A stretch of 64,000 nucleotides of DNA from Stackebrandtia nassauensis DSM 44728 (GTDB lineage: Bacteria > Actinomycetota > Actinomycetes > Mycobacteriales > Micromonosporaceae): NCBI RefSeq assembly GCF_000024545.1, contig NC_013947.1, positions 1,736,001-1,800,000 on the forward strand, given 5' to 3'. Shown here piece after piece: positions 32,199 through 40,941 of this stretch. The position numbers and the translations under genes are program-made. The notes under the pieces are model-generated. The model was not told where the DNA came from and did no database searches. It saw only the letters and a list, made by a program, of their open reading frames with translations. Position 1 is the stretch's first letter, and each line of letters begins with the position of its first letter.

Positions 32199-33507
32199 AT
32201 GCGTCGCCGGTCGGGGAGGCCCGCACCCGGTGAACCCGCACCCCCGGGTCCAGCTCCGCGGGTGGTTCGGCCGCCGCCAGCAGCGTCCAGTGCGGCCCGC
32301 GATACAGGTCGAACAGCCGCAGCCGCTCACCGTCCACGGAGGTGACGACGCCGTCGGCGGCGCGGTCCCCGGCGCGCTCGCCCACCGACAGCGGCGAGTA
32401 CCGGTAGTGGATCCCCAGCTGGTCGGTGTCGGCGCCGCGCTTGAACGCCTTGGTCACCGAGGTCGCGGCGGTGTCGTGCAGCCGGGTGCTCAGTCCCAGC
32501 ACCACCGCGGCGACCGGAAGCCGTTCGGCCTCATAGGTTTCCAGCAGTTCCTCGTCGGCGCCCGCCAGCACGGCGGCCAGCTTCCAGCCCAGGTTGTAGG
32601 CGTCCTGCACGCCGGTGTTGAGCCCTTGGCCACCGGCCGGGGAGTGGACGTGGGCGGCGTCGCCCGCGATCAGCGCCCGGCCGTCGCGGTAGCGGCGCGC
32701 CATCCGGATGTTGGCCCGCCACACCGAGGACCACGCCACCTCGGCCACCCGGGCCGAGCGCGCGCCCGCGTCGGCCAGCCGTCGCTGGATCGCCTCGCGG
32801 GTCAGTTCGGGGGTCTCACCCGGCCGCAGCGGCGCGATCAGCTGGAACAGTTCGGTTCCCGGCAGCGGTGCCATCGCCAGCATGAACCGCCGCCGCAGCG
32901 GCTTGACGTAGGCGCGCCACACGTCCCGGTCGACGCCCGACAGCCGCACGTCGGCGACGATCATCCGCTCGGCCTCGCGGGTCTGGCCCTCGAACGGGAT
33001 GCCCAGCCGCTTGCGGACCACGCTGTGCGCGCCGTCGGCGCCCACCAGGTACCGCACCCGCGTGGTCTCGTCGCCCAGCCGCGCGGTCACGCCCTCGGCG
33101 TCCTGGGTGAAGTCGGTGAGCGCGACGCCGAACTCGACCTCGACGCCCAGCCCGGTCAGCCGGTCCCGCAGCACCCGTTCGGTGTGGTTCTGCGGGATCA
33201 TCAGCAGGTTCGGGTACGGGGTCTGGGCGGTCGGTGCGGTGATCTTCCCGATCCGGGCCCGCCACACCGGCACCCGTCCGGCGTAGACCCGGATCGGCAG
33301 GTACGGCCCGCCAAGCGCCAGCACCTCCTCAACGACCCCCAGGTCGTCGAAGACCTCCAGCGTGCGCGGTTGCAGGCCCTTGCCCCGGGAACCGTGGAAC
33401 GGCTGCGGGCTCTTGTCGATGACGCGCACCGCGACGCCGCGCCGGGCCAGTTCGATCGCCGCCACCAGGCCGGTCGGTCCGGCTCCGGCGATGAGTACCT
33501 CGGTCAT
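32062..33507 (-). CDS. FAD-dependent aromatic monooxygenase (PHBH-like)
   Basis: A 481-residue flavoprotein hydroxylase of the p-hydroxybenzoate/phenol hydroxylase family. The dinucleotide fold is VLIAGAGPTGLVAAIELARRG at the start, the DG motif is LVGADGAHSVVRKRLG near 155-170 and the second FAD motif is GDAAHVHSPAGGQGLNTGVQDA near 275. The C-terminal thioredoxin-like domain is present. It should hydroxylate an aromatic drug or metabolite with NAD(P)H. CAGGAGG precedes ATG 33507. It is divergent from a TetR regulator over three operator copies. Confidence 0.93.
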   Translation of the reverse strand: MTEVLIAGAGPTGLVAAIELARRGVAVRVIDKSPQPFHGSRGKGLQPRTLEVFDDLGVVEEVLALGGPYLPIRVYAGRVPVWRARIGKITAPTAQTPYPNLLMIPQNHTERVLRDRLTGLGVEVEFGVALTDFTQDAEGVTARLGDETTRVRYLVGADGAHSVVRKRLGIPFEGQTREAERMIVADVRLSGVDRDVWRAYVKPLRRRFMLAMAPLPGTELFQLIAPLRPGETPELTREAIQRRLADAGARSARVAEVAWSSVWRANIRMARRYRDGRALIAGDAAHVHSPAGGQGLNTGVQDAYNLGWKLAAVLAGADEELLETYEAERLPVAAVVLGLSTRLHDTAATSVTKAFKRGADTDQLGIHYRYSPLSVGERAGDRAADGVVTSVDGERLRLFDLYRGPHWTLLAAAEPPAELDPGVRVHRVRASPTGDAFTLVRPDGYIGLTCRDARQVSEYLRRITVPTRPAIRESAAGRSTE

Positions 33508-33516
33508 GAATCCTCC

Positions 33517-33563
33517 TGAACACTGTTCATTGAACACCGTTAAGTGTGCCTGAACAGTGTTAA
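33517..33563. promoter_or_regulatory. Three tandem TetR operator copies
   Basis: TGAACACTGTTCA (33517-33529), TGAACACCGTTAA (33531-33543) and TGAACAGTGTTAA (33551-33563) are three copies of one 13-base near-palindrome. They fill the 66 bases between the divergent monooxygenase and tetR genes and overlap both promoters. Confidence 0.85.
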
Positions 33564-33573
33564 GCTGTCAACC

Positions 33574-34200
33574 GTGTCGCTGAGCAGGGAAAAACTGGTG
33601 TCCGTCGGACTGGAGCTGCTGGACGAGCACGGCCTGGAGGGCCTGTCGTTGCGCAAACTGGCCACCGAGCTCGACGTCCAGGCCTCGGCCATCTACTGGC
33701 ACTTCAAGAACAAGCAGGAACTGCTGGACGAGATGGCCACCGCCATGTTCCGGCGGTTGTTGACCGACACGGAATGGCCGCAACCGCGCGACTGGCGCGA
33801 CGGCCTGGAACGCCTGGGCGTGGAACTGCGCGCCATGCTGCTGTCACGCCGCGACGGCGCCAAGATGGCCGCCGGAACCTACCTCACCGACGACTCGCTG
33901 CTGAGCTCCATGGAGATCCCGCTGCGGTTCCTCACCGAGGCGGGTTTCCCACTGCGCGACGCGGTGCGGGCGTTCATCACCGTCTACAGCTTCACCGTGG
34001 GCTTCACGATCGAGGAACAGGCCGTCGCGGGCGACCCGCGCTACGCCGACACCGCCCGCCGAAGCCGCATCGACGCCGAGAAGTACCCGCTTTCCGCCTC
34101 GGCGGGGCCGGAGATCTTCGGCACCCCCGACGAACGCTTCGAACACGGCCTGCGGGTGATCATCGCAGGGGTCGGCGCCTACGCCTCCGAACCGAGGTAG
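33574..34200 (+). CDS. TetR-family regulator (tetracycline-repressor type C-terminal domain)
   Basis: A 208-residue repressor. The HTH (SLSREKLVSVGLELLDEHG then LSLRKLATELDVQASAIYWHFKNKQELLDEMA) and the long C-terminal helices with ITVYSFTVGFTIEEQA are close to TetR proper, which binds tetracycline; it need not bind that drug. GTG 33574 follows TAAGCT by seven bases and is preferred over GTG 33544, which lies in the operator block. Its target should be the divergent FAD monooxygenase, as in drug-hydroxylase cassettes. The 3' end overlaps the isochorismatase-like gene by 22 bases. Confidence 0.9.
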   Translation: MSLSREKLVSVGLELLDEHGLEGLSLRKLATELDVQASAIYWHFKNKQELLDEMATAMFRRLLTDTEWPQPRDWRDGLERLGVELRAMLLSRRDGAKMAAGTYLTDDSLLSSMEIPLRFLTEAGFPLRDAVRAFITVYSFTVGFTIEEQAVAGDPRYADTARRSRIDAEKYPLSASAGPEIFGTPDERFEHGLRVIIAGVGAYASEPR

Positions 34201-34679
34201 TCGGCCACGGTGCGCACCTCGCCGAAACGCGGGAACACCTTGCCCACCGCGAACTTGTGCTCGTCCTTGGCCAGCCCCGACATCGCGTCGGCGACGAACT
34301 CCACCTCGTAGCCGTGGTCGGACGCGGCCCGGGCGGTGGACTCGACGCCCATGTTCGTCACCAGGCCCGCCATCACCACGGTGTCCACGTCGCGGCGCCG
34401 CAGCTCGGCGTCCAGCTCGGTGTTGTGGAAGGCGCCGATCGTCCGCTTCACGATCGTGACGTCACCGGGAACCGTGACCCCGGTGGCGAAACCGCTGCCC
34501 GGCGGCTGTTCATCCACATTGGGCCGATCGACCCGCACCGCGACCACCGGCTCCCCGGTGGCCCGGAACGACTCCGCCAGCCGCAGGCAGTTGCGCAGCA
34601 CCGCGTCCCCGGAATAGGGCGCCAGCGGCAGCGCGATGATGCGCGGCATCAGATCGATGAGAATCAGAGCTCTGGTCAC
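34179..34679 (-). CDS. Isochorismatase-family hydrolase lacking the catalytic cysteine
   Basis: A 166-residue isochorismatase-fold protein. D9 in ILIDLMP and K78 in IVKRTIGAF are in place, and the nucleophile region reads GLVTNMGVESTARAA: the position of the usual Cys is Gly111. True isochorismatases (PhzD, EntB) also lack the Cys and cleave a vinyl ether, whereas Cys-containing relatives are amidases. No siderophore or phenazine genes flank it, so it could be an orphan ether hydrolase or inactive. GTG 34679 starts the conserved first strand. It follows the DJ-1/PfpI gene by 17 bases. Confidence 0.82.
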   Translation of the reverse strand: MTRALILIDLMPRIIALPLAPYSGDAVLRNCLRLAESFRATGEPVVAVRVDRPNVDEQPPGSGFATGVTVPGDVTIVKRTIGAFHNTELDAELRRRDVDTVVMAGLVTNMGVESTARAASDHGYEVEFVADAMSGLAKDEHKFAVGKVFPRFGEVRTVADYLGSEA

Positions 34680-34696
34680 AAACCCCGAGCCTAGCC

Positions 34697-35281
34697 TCAG
34701 CGCCAGACGGTGCCCCGGCGGTCGTGCTCCAGGTCCTGCTCGACCCTGGCGGCCAACCGGGGATCGCCCAGCTCCCGCTCCAGCAGGTACAGCGGCAGGT
34801 CGAAGGCGGCGAGGGGCCCGCCGCCCGCCGTGATGACATCGCCGACGTCGACGATGCGGGCGTCGACCACCTCGGCGTATTTGGCCAGCGGTTCGAACGC
34901 CGGGTGGTGACTGGTCGCCGGGCGTCCGTTGAGAAGTCCCGCCGCGCCGACGATCACCGCCCCGGCGGAGACACCGCCGACGACCAGCTTCGTTCCCACC
35001 CGGGCCCGCGCCTCGGCGATGCGGCGAGGCAGGGTCCCCTCGGCGATCACGTCGTGGATCCAGCCCCCGCTGACCAGCAGCGCGTCGGTCTCGGCCGGGC
35101 GCCAGTGCGGCAACGCGCGGTAGACCGTGCCGTCGGTCCCGGTGATCGTGGTCTCGCCGGAGGCGACGACAAGCTCCGCCTCGACGTCGGCGCCCATCCG
35201 CTCGGCGGTCTTCAGGGCGTGCAGCGCCATGACGGCGGTGACCTCGCACATGCCGTCGTACATCAGAATCTCCACCCGCAT
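34697..35281 (-). CDS. DJ-1/PfpI-family protein with Ser at the nucleophile position
   Basis: A 194-residue DJ-1/PfpI glutamine-amidotransferase-like protein. The fold is clear from VEILMYDGMCEV, DALLVSGGWI and the nucleophile elbow VGGVSAGAVIVGAAGLLNGRPATSHH. The elbow normally reads CTGA; here it is SAGA with Ser105 instead of Cys. It resembles the amidotransferase part of GlxA-type regulators without their HTH. Divergent from a full GlxA-type regulator and in an operon with the isochorismatase-like gene. Function unknown; a loss or change of activity is suggested. Confidence 0.82.
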   Translation of the reverse strand: MRVEILMYDGMCEVTAVMALHALKTAERMGADVEAELVVASGETTITGTDGTVYRALPHWRPAETDALLVSGGWIHDVIAEGTLPRRIAEARARVGTKLVVGGVSAGAVIVGAAGLLNGRPATSHHPAFEPLAKYAEVVDARIVDVGDVITAGGGPLAAFDLPLYLLERELGDPRLAARVEQDLEHDRRGTVWR

Positions 35282-35376
35282 CGTCGTGTCCTTTCACTGG
35301 GGGGCGGTGGCAAGCCTCGCCGCCATCCCCGGGATCGTCCGCTGGCGTTTTTGACCATCTTCGTAAGATTCTCGCC

Positions 35377-36336
35377 ATGCGCACCATCGCGGTCCTGGCC
35401 TTCGACACCGTGGTCGGCTTCGAGCTGGCCATGCCCGGTCAGATCTTCGGCTCCGCCCGCTCGGCGGACGGCGAGGCGCTGTACCGGGTCCGGATCTGCG
35501 CCCCGAGTCCCGACATCCAGGTCAACGCCGCCGGTGGCCCGTCCCACCGGATGCTGGCCCCGTTCGGGCTCGACGGTCTGGACGGCGCGGGCACCGTCAT
35601 CGTCCCGGCACACGAAACCGACGACATACCGCCGGTCATCCTGGACGCGTTGCGCCGCAAGCACTCCGACGGCGCCCGCGTCGCCTCCATCTGCACCGGC
35701 GCCGAGGTCCTGGCCGCCGCCGGGCTGTTGGACGACCGTCCGGCCGCCACCCACTGGCGGCACGCCGACCGCATCGCGCGCCGGTTTCCCCGGGTGCGGT
35801 TCGACGCCTCGGTGCTGTACGTCGACGACGGCCGCGTGCTCACCGGTGCCGGGGTCAGCGCCGGCATCGACCTGTGCCTGCACCTGATCCGCCGCGACCA
35901 CGGCGCCGCCGTCGCCGCCGAGGTCGCGCGGCGCATCGTCATGGCCCCCGAACGCGGCGGCGGCCAGGCCCAGTTCATCCCGTGGGACAACGATCCCGGC
36001 GACGACCGGCAGCTGGCCGACACCATGACCTGGGCCCGCGCGCGGCTGCACGCGCCGCTGACCCTCGACGAGCTCGCCGCGCACGCCCGCGTCAGCGTCC
36101 GCACCCTGATCCGCCGGTTCCGGGAACAGACCTCGCAGACCCCGTTGCAGTGGCTGATCGGGCAGCGGGTGCAGCGGGCCCGGGAACTGCTGGAAACCAC
36201 CAATCTGGACATGGAGGACATCGCCCGGCGCTGCGGTTTCGGCGTCGCCACCGCGCTGCGGCACCAGTTCCGTCGGCGCCTGGCGACCACCCCCACCGCC
36301 TACCGCCAGGCATTTCGGAGTGAGCACCCTGCGTGA
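35377..36336 (+). CDS. GlxA-type AraC-family regulator (DJ-1/PfpI plus HTH)
   Basis: A 319-residue regulator with an N-terminal DJ-1/PfpI domain (residues 1-190, with the Cys106 elbow SICTGAEVLAAAGLLDD intact) and a C-terminal AraC-type double HTH at about 220-315 (LAAHARVSVRTLIRRFREQT then MEDIARRCGFGVATALRHQFRRRLATTPTAYRQAF). Such proteins usually activate nearby catabolic genes on binding a small ligand. It is divergent, 95 bases apart, from the DJ-1/isochorismatase pair, its likely target. Confidence 0.92.
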   Translation: MRTIAVLAFDTVVGFELAMPGQIFGSARSADGEALYRVRICAPSPDIQVNAAGGPSHRMLAPFGLDGLDGAGTVIVPAHETDDIPPVILDALRRKHSDGARVASICTGAEVLAAAGLLDDRPAATHWRHADRIARRFPRVRFDASVLYVDDGRVLTGAGVSAGIDLCLHLIRRDHGAAVAAEVARRIVMAPERGGGQAQFIPWDNDPGDDRQLADTMTWARARLHAPLTLDELAAHARVSVRTLIRRFREQTSQTPLQWLIGQRVQRARELLETTNLDMEDIARRCGFGVATALRHQFRRRLATTPTAYRQAFRSEHPA

Positions 36337-36422
36337 CCTGCACCACCGCCTATGAGTCGCCCGACACTTGCCGGTAACCTGGCTCGTCTACGTCCCCCCA
36401 ACATCCCCCAAAGGGAGGCCAC

Positions 36423-37496
36423 GTGGCAGGTCGTCGGCGTTCCAGCACCGCCAAACGCGGGAACAAGGCCCCGCTGTGGGCGAAGTTCATGGTCGGCATC
36501 GGTGCGATTTTGCTCGTCACCTCGATCGGCGGTGTCACCTTCGGCATCGACATGATCAGCCGCATCAACAGCATCGGGAGCGCCGACACCGGTATCGCGC
36601 AGGACGAGGACGGCAAGATCACCGAGGGGCCGCTGAACATCCTGCTGGTCGGCGCCGACCTGCGCGTGAAGAAGAACAACACGCCGCTGGCCGACACGAT
36701 CATGATCATGCACATCAACAAGTCGCTCACCAAGGCCAACATCGTGTCGATCCCACGGGACCTGAAGGTGCCCATGGAGGGTGGCGGCAACTGCACCACC
36801 GGCGAGTGCATGGACAAGATCAACTCGTCCTACACCCTGGGCTTCAACAAGAGGAACAAGCCCGAGGACGGGCTCACCAACCTGCGCAAGGTCCTCACCG
36901 ACTACACCGGCATCAAGTTCCAGGCCAACGGTCTGGTGAACTTCGAGGGCTTCCTCGACGTGGTCAAGACCTTCGGCGGCATCGAACTGTGCCTCGACCA
37001 TGACCTCGACACCGCGCACGGCGGCTTCTACAAGAAGGGCTGTCGCCAATACAAACCCGACGACGCGCTGGCGATCGTGCGGGAGCGCTATGCCTGGCCC
37101 GACGGCGACTACGGCCGTCAGCGGATGCAGCAGCACTTCGTCAAGCAGCTGCTCAAGGAGGCCATGAAGCGCGGCTACGCCAAGAATCCCGGCAAGCTCG
37201 GCGACCTGATCGACCAGATCGGCTCCCAGATGCGGATGGACCTCGGCGGTGTCAAGCCGGTGGACTACGCGATCGCGCTGCGCGGCATCAAGGCCGACAA
37301 GATGAAGACGGTGAAGCTGCCGTCGGGGACCAGCGAGGAGATCGTCAACGGCACCAAGATCTCCTATGTGGTCGTCGGTGAGGATCAGCAGCAGGACGCC
37401 CAGGGGCTGTTCGAGGCGATCAAGGGCGACACCCTCGACGACTGGATCGAATCCAACCCCGACTATCTGAACCAGGATCCCAAGGACGGCGCCTGA
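36423..37496 (+). CDS. LytR-CpsA-Psr (LCP) family protein
   Basis: A 357-residue type II membrane protein: short basic cytoplasmic tail, one helix at about residues 22-42 (FMVGIGAILLVTSIGGVTF) and an extracellular LCP domain. Family motifs are LNILLVGADLR, DTIMIMHINK, IVSIPRDLKVPM and FVDVVKTFGGI-like text around VNFEGFLDVV, with conserved Arg in IPRD and in IVRERYAWPDGDYGRQRM. LCP enzymes transfer undecaprenyl-linked glycopolymers to peptidoglycan. The GTG start follows AAAGGGAGG. No polymer-synthesis genes are adjacent. Confidence 0.93.
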   Translation: MAGRRRSSTAKRGNKAPLWAKFMVGIGAILLVTSIGGVTFGIDMISRINSIGSADTGIAQDEDGKITEGPLNILLVGADLRVKKNNTPLADTIMIMHINKSLTKANIVSIPRDLKVPMEGGGNCTTGECMDKINSSYTLGFNKRNKPEDGLTNLRKVLTDYTGIKFQANGLVNFEGFLDVVKTFGGIELCLDHDLDTAHGGFYKKGCRQYKPDDALAIVRERYAWPDGDYGRQRMQQHFVKQLLKEAMKRGYAKNPGKLGDLIDQIGSQMRMDLGGVKPVDYAIALRGIKADKMKTVKLPSGTSEEIVNGTKISYVVVGEDQQQDAQGLFEAIKGDTLDDWIESNPDYLNQDPKDGA

Positions 37497-37750
37497 GTCC
37501 GCGTTTCCCTTCCGTTCTCTTACTGCTCACTGGACAGTCCACTGGCGTCCGCATGCTGTCACTTTGTGGACGGTCAGTGACGTTCCAGTGTGATCACCTA
37601 TAGCTACTCATCCATTCGTCGATCCCCACCTCATACTTTCGTCCGGTGGCGTTTTTATGGCTCGCAATGCGAGTCTGGCGAGAAGGCATCGAAACATCGA
37701 TGCGCGTAGCGGCGGCGTCACCCCCAGGCGCCGCCATGGGAAAGGAATGG
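37497..37750. promoter_or_regulatory. Intergenic leader with several dyads before the endonuclease
   Basis: This 254-base gap holds TGGACAGTCCA (37531-37541, palindrome), GTCACT/AGTGAC arms (37558-37581) and GCATCGA/TCGATGC (37686-37703), a perfect seven-base hairpin with loop AACA. A -10-like TATAGC is at 37599-37604, which would give a leader of about 140 bases. The first two dyads may end the LCP transcript or bind a regulator; the last would be inside the leader RNA. Confidence 0.5.
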
Positions 37751-38539
37751 ATGCCAATGCGCCGGACTCGCACACTGGCAGCGCTCGCCGGGGCGGCAGT
37801 AGGGGCTACAGCCCTTATTCTCGTCCCGCTGGCCACAGCCCAGGGTCATGACGCCTACGAACCCCCGGACGGCTATTACGACGCCGTCGAAGGCATGACG
37901 GGAGAAGAACTCAAAGCCGGTCTCAACGACATCATCAGCAACAACGAGCAGTTGTCCTATGATGAGGCCCGAGACGCTCTCAAGGAGACAGACGCCGACC
38001 CGGCCGACCCCAGCAAGGTCGTGCTGATCTACAATGGCACTTCGGTCCCCGCCGACGACTACGACCAATGGAACCGCGAACACGTGTGGGCCAAGAGTCA
38101 CGGAGACTTCGGTACTGACATCGGCCCCGGCACCGATGTTCATCACCTTCGTCCCGCCAACGCGGTCGTCAACTCCACCCGCAACAACCTCGACTTCGAC
38201 ATGGGTGGTGAGGAAGTAGCGGATGCCCCCGGCAACTTCTACGACTCCGACTCCTTCGAGCCCCGTGACGAGGACAAGGGCGACGTCGCCCGCATGATCC
38301 TCTACATGGCGGTTCGCTACGAGGGCGAGGACAGCTACCCCGACCTGGAGCCCAACGACGAGGTCGAGAACAACGAGAAGCCGCTCCACGGCCGCCTGTC
38401 GGTCCTGAAGCAGTGGAACGAGCAGGACCCGCCGAGCGACTTCGAGAAGAACCGCAACGAGGTCATCTTCGAGAAGTTCCAGAAGAACCGGAACCCGTTT
38501 ATCGACCACCCCGAGTGGGTAGGCGAGGTTTGGGCCTAA
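37751..38539 (+). CDS. Secreted endonuclease I-family nuclease
   Basis: A 262-residue exported nuclease of the Endonuclease_1 (EndA/NucM-like) family with a beta-beta-alpha metal site. The signal peptide runs to about LVPLATAQGHD. Catalytic H111 lies in NREHVWAKSHGD and the metal site in TDVHHLRPANAVVNSTRNNLDF with H131/H132; both match the family consensus. Extracellular DNA or RNA degradation for nutrients is the expected role. ATG 37751 sits after AAAGGA; ATG 37757 gives nearly the same signal peptide. A long leader with dyads precedes it. Confidence 0.92.
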   Translation: MPMRRTRTLAALAGAAVGATALILVPLATAQGHDAYEPPDGYYDAVEGMTGEELKAGLNDIISNNEQLSYDEARDALKETDADPADPSKVVLIYNGTSVPADDYDQWNREHVWAKSHGDFGTDIGPGTDVHHLRPANAVVNSTRNNLDFDMGGEEVADAPGNFYDSDSFEPRDEDKGDVARMILYMAVRYEGEDSYPDLEPNDEVENNEKPLHGRLSVLKQWNEQDPPSDFEKNRNEVIFEKFQKNRNPFIDHPEWVGEVWA

Positions 38540-38554
38540 TCCAGTAATGGATGA

Positions 38555-38583
38555 GGGGCGGCGGACTTCACGTCCGCCGCCCC
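38555..38583. terminator. Strong bidirectional terminator
   Basis: GGGGCGGCGGAC (38555-38566) pairs perfectly with GTCCGCCGCCCC (38572-38583) around TTCAC and is followed by TT. It lies between the convergent endonuclease and MMPL genes. Confidence 0.88.
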
Positions 38584-38599
38584 TTCGCCGTGGGTGGGA

Positions 38600-40813
38600 T
38601 CAGTGCCGGAACCCGCTGGCCGCAGGGGTTCGCTCGACGGCCGCCAGCGGTGCCGGCGCGGTGTCGAAGTCACCCACCGGCCGCTTGCGCGACAGCTTGG
38701 ACGGCCACCAGTTGGCCCGGCCCAGCAGCGCCATGATCGACGGCAGCAACAGGATCCGCACCACGGTCGCGTCGATGAGGATGGCCGCGGCCAGGCCGAT
38801 GCCCATCTCCTTCATCTCGACCATCCGCAGCAGCGCGAACACCGCGAACACGAACACCATCACGATCGCGGCCGAGGACACCACCCCGGCGGTGCGGGAC
38901 AGCCCGTACTCGATGGCCTGCTTGGTGCCCATGCCGCCCGCCACCGCCTCGCGGATCCGGCTGACCACGAACACGTGGTAGTCCATCGACAGTCCGAACA
39001 GGATCACGAACAGGAACAGCGGGATCCAGCTGATGATGGCGCCGCTGGACTTGAAGTCCAGCAACTCGGTGGCCCAGGTCTTCTGGAACACCAGCACCAG
39101 CAAACCGAAGGCCGCCAAGGCCGACAGCGTGTTGAGCAGCGCCGCGACCACCGCCACCACGACGGAGCGGAACGCGACGGCCATCATGACCATCGTCAGC
39201 AGCATGACGAACCCGATGACCAGCGGCATCTTGTCCCACTGGTGGTCGACGTAGTCATAGCTCTGCGCCACCGCGCCGCCGACGACGGCCTTCGCGCCGG
39301 AGACGTCGGCCAGCGCATCGGGCACCAGCTTGTCCCGCAACAGGTCCAGCGATTCCTTGGCCTCGGGATCGGAGTCGCTGTAGGGGATGGCCAGGTTCAT
39401 CTTGGTGACGGTGTCGTCGTCGGAGGTGCTCGGCGGCACCACGTTCTCGGCGGAGAACAGGTCGTCATCGCGCACGTCGGCGGCCAGCTCGGTGAGCGCG
39501 TCACGAACCGCCCCGGCGTCGTCGGCGTCGGCCCGCACGACGATCTGGTGACTGTTGCCCTGTTCGGGGAACGCGTCCACGACCCGGTCGTAGGTCTTGG
39601 CGACCACGGTGTCGTCGGGGAAGTCGTCCAGACTGGAGTTCTTCAGTTCCAGATCCATCGCGGGCCAGGCCAAAGCGGCCATCGCCACCAGCGTCAACAG
39701 CAGCGTCGTCTTGGGGAACCGCAGCGCCGGGCGCAGCAGCCTCGGCCACACCTTCGGGGAACCACCACTGTTGGAAAGCCGCCACAGCAACGGAACCCGG
39801 GGCCGGTCCACGGCGCGGCCCAGCTTCGTCAACACGGCGGGCAGCACCGTGATCGAACCCAGCACGGCCACGGCCACGACCAGCACCGAAGCGGTCGCCA
39901 ACGCGTTGAAGATCGCGTCCCCGGCCAGGTACAGCCCGGCCATGGACACCAACACCGCGAAACCCGACACCAACACGGCACGCCCGGACGTGGCCGAGGC
40001 GATGGCCACCGCGTCGACGTGCGAGGCACCGTTCTGCCGTTCCTCGCGCTCCCGCTTCAAATAGAACAGTGAATAGTCGACACCCACGGCCAACCCGATC
40101 AACAGGATCAAGTGCTGCGCCGAACCGTTGTCGGGAATCACCTGCGAGGCCACGGCCCACAACCCGGTCGCGGAACCGACGGCGGTCAACGCCAACAGCA
40201 ACGGCACACCCGCGGCCATGAACGCGCCGAAGGCCAACAGCAGAATCCCCAGCGTCAGCGGGATCGACACCATCCCGGCGACACCCAGGTCCTCATTGAC
40301 CATGTCCATGATGTCGGCAGTGAGACTGAACTCCCCGGCGGTCTCCAACCGCAACTGCGGATAGTCCTTCGCGACGGCGTCCACTTCGGCGCGCAGCGCG
40401 TCGAGTTTCTCGTCGGCGACGTCGGAGTCACCGCTCAACGTGATGGGCAGCAACAGCGCGTCGGTCTCGGTGGATCCGATGGCGGGGAGGACTTCCTTGA
40501 CCTCGTCGAGGTCATCCAGTCGTTCGGTCACCTCCTTGGCGGCCTGCGCGGCATCCTCGTCGTCCCAGGCGGAGTCGGCGGTGATCAGGACGATCTCGGC
40601 GGGCGGTTCCTCGAAGTCGGCCTGCTCCAGCAGTTCGATGGCCTCGCGGGACTCGCCCACGGCTATCTCCTTGGGCTCGGCCTGCTGCACCTGGAACATG
40701 CCGCCGCCCACCGAGGCGGCGACGACGAAGGCCAGCCACAGTCCCATCGCCCACCATGGATGGCGGATGCTCCACCGGGCGACACCGGTGGCCTTTACTC
40801 GGTTACCGGACAT
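38600..40813 (-). CDS. MMPL/RND-family transporter
   Basis: A 737-residue MMPL protein with 12 membrane helices in two halves: helix 1 (WWAMGLWLAFVVAASVGGGMF), a periplasmic porter loop of ~140 residues, five helices, a second loop and five more. The Asp-Tyr pairs of the proton relay are in GVDYSLFYLKRE and LSMDYHVFVVSRI. MMPL proteins export lipids, glycolipids or drugs. AAAGGA precedes the ATG. It lies 128 bases downstream of a TetR gene on the same strand, which is its probable repressor. Confidence 0.93.
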   Translation of the reverse strand: MSGNRVKATGVARWSIRHPWWAMGLWLAFVVAASVGGGMFQVQQAEPKEIAVGESREAIELLEQADFEEPPAEIVLITADSAWDDEDAAQAAKEVTERLDDLDEVKEVLPAIGSTETDALLLPITLSGDSDVADEKLDALRAEVDAVAKDYPQLRLETAGEFSLTADIMDMVNEDLGVAGMVSIPLTLGILLLAFGAFMAAGVPLLLALTAVGSATGLWAVASQVIPDNGSAQHLILLIGLAVGVDYSLFYLKREREERQNGASHVDAVAIASATSGRAVLVSGFAVLVSMAGLYLAGDAIFNALATASVLVVAVAVLGSITVLPAVLTKLGRAVDRPRVPLLWRLSNSGGSPKVWPRLLRPALRFPKTTLLLTLVAMAALAWPAMDLELKNSSLDDFPDDTVVAKTYDRVVDAFPEQGNSHQIVVRADADDAGAVRDALTELAADVRDDDLFSAENVVPPSTSDDDTVTKMNLAIPYSDSDPEAKESLDLLRDKLVPDALADVSGAKAVVGGAVAQSYDYVDHQWDKMPLVIGFVMLLTMVMMAVAFRSVVVAVVAALLNTLSALAAFGLLVLVFQKTWATELLDFKSSGAIISWIPLFLFVILFGLSMDYHVFVVSRIREAVAGGMGTKQAIEYGLSRTAGVVSSAAIVMVFVFAVFALLRMVEMKEMGIGLAAAILIDATVVRILLLPSIMALLGRANWWPSKLSRKRPVGDFDTAPAPLAAVERTPAASGFRH

Positions 40814-40941
40814 GGTTGAAGTCCTTTACGGAATGGGGGCTTTCATTGACAAGCCAACAATTCCGGGAAGTCACCTAGGGTGCAGTGGAGAACTACCCCC
40901 AATCACTGCGGGAGTTTTCTCTACCGCATACAGGGTTTCCG

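Noticed and set aside
31396-33519. Plus-strand frame of 707 codons
   Set aside because: It is antisense to the FAD monooxygenase, whose FAD motifs are intact, and partly out of frame with the hydrolase.
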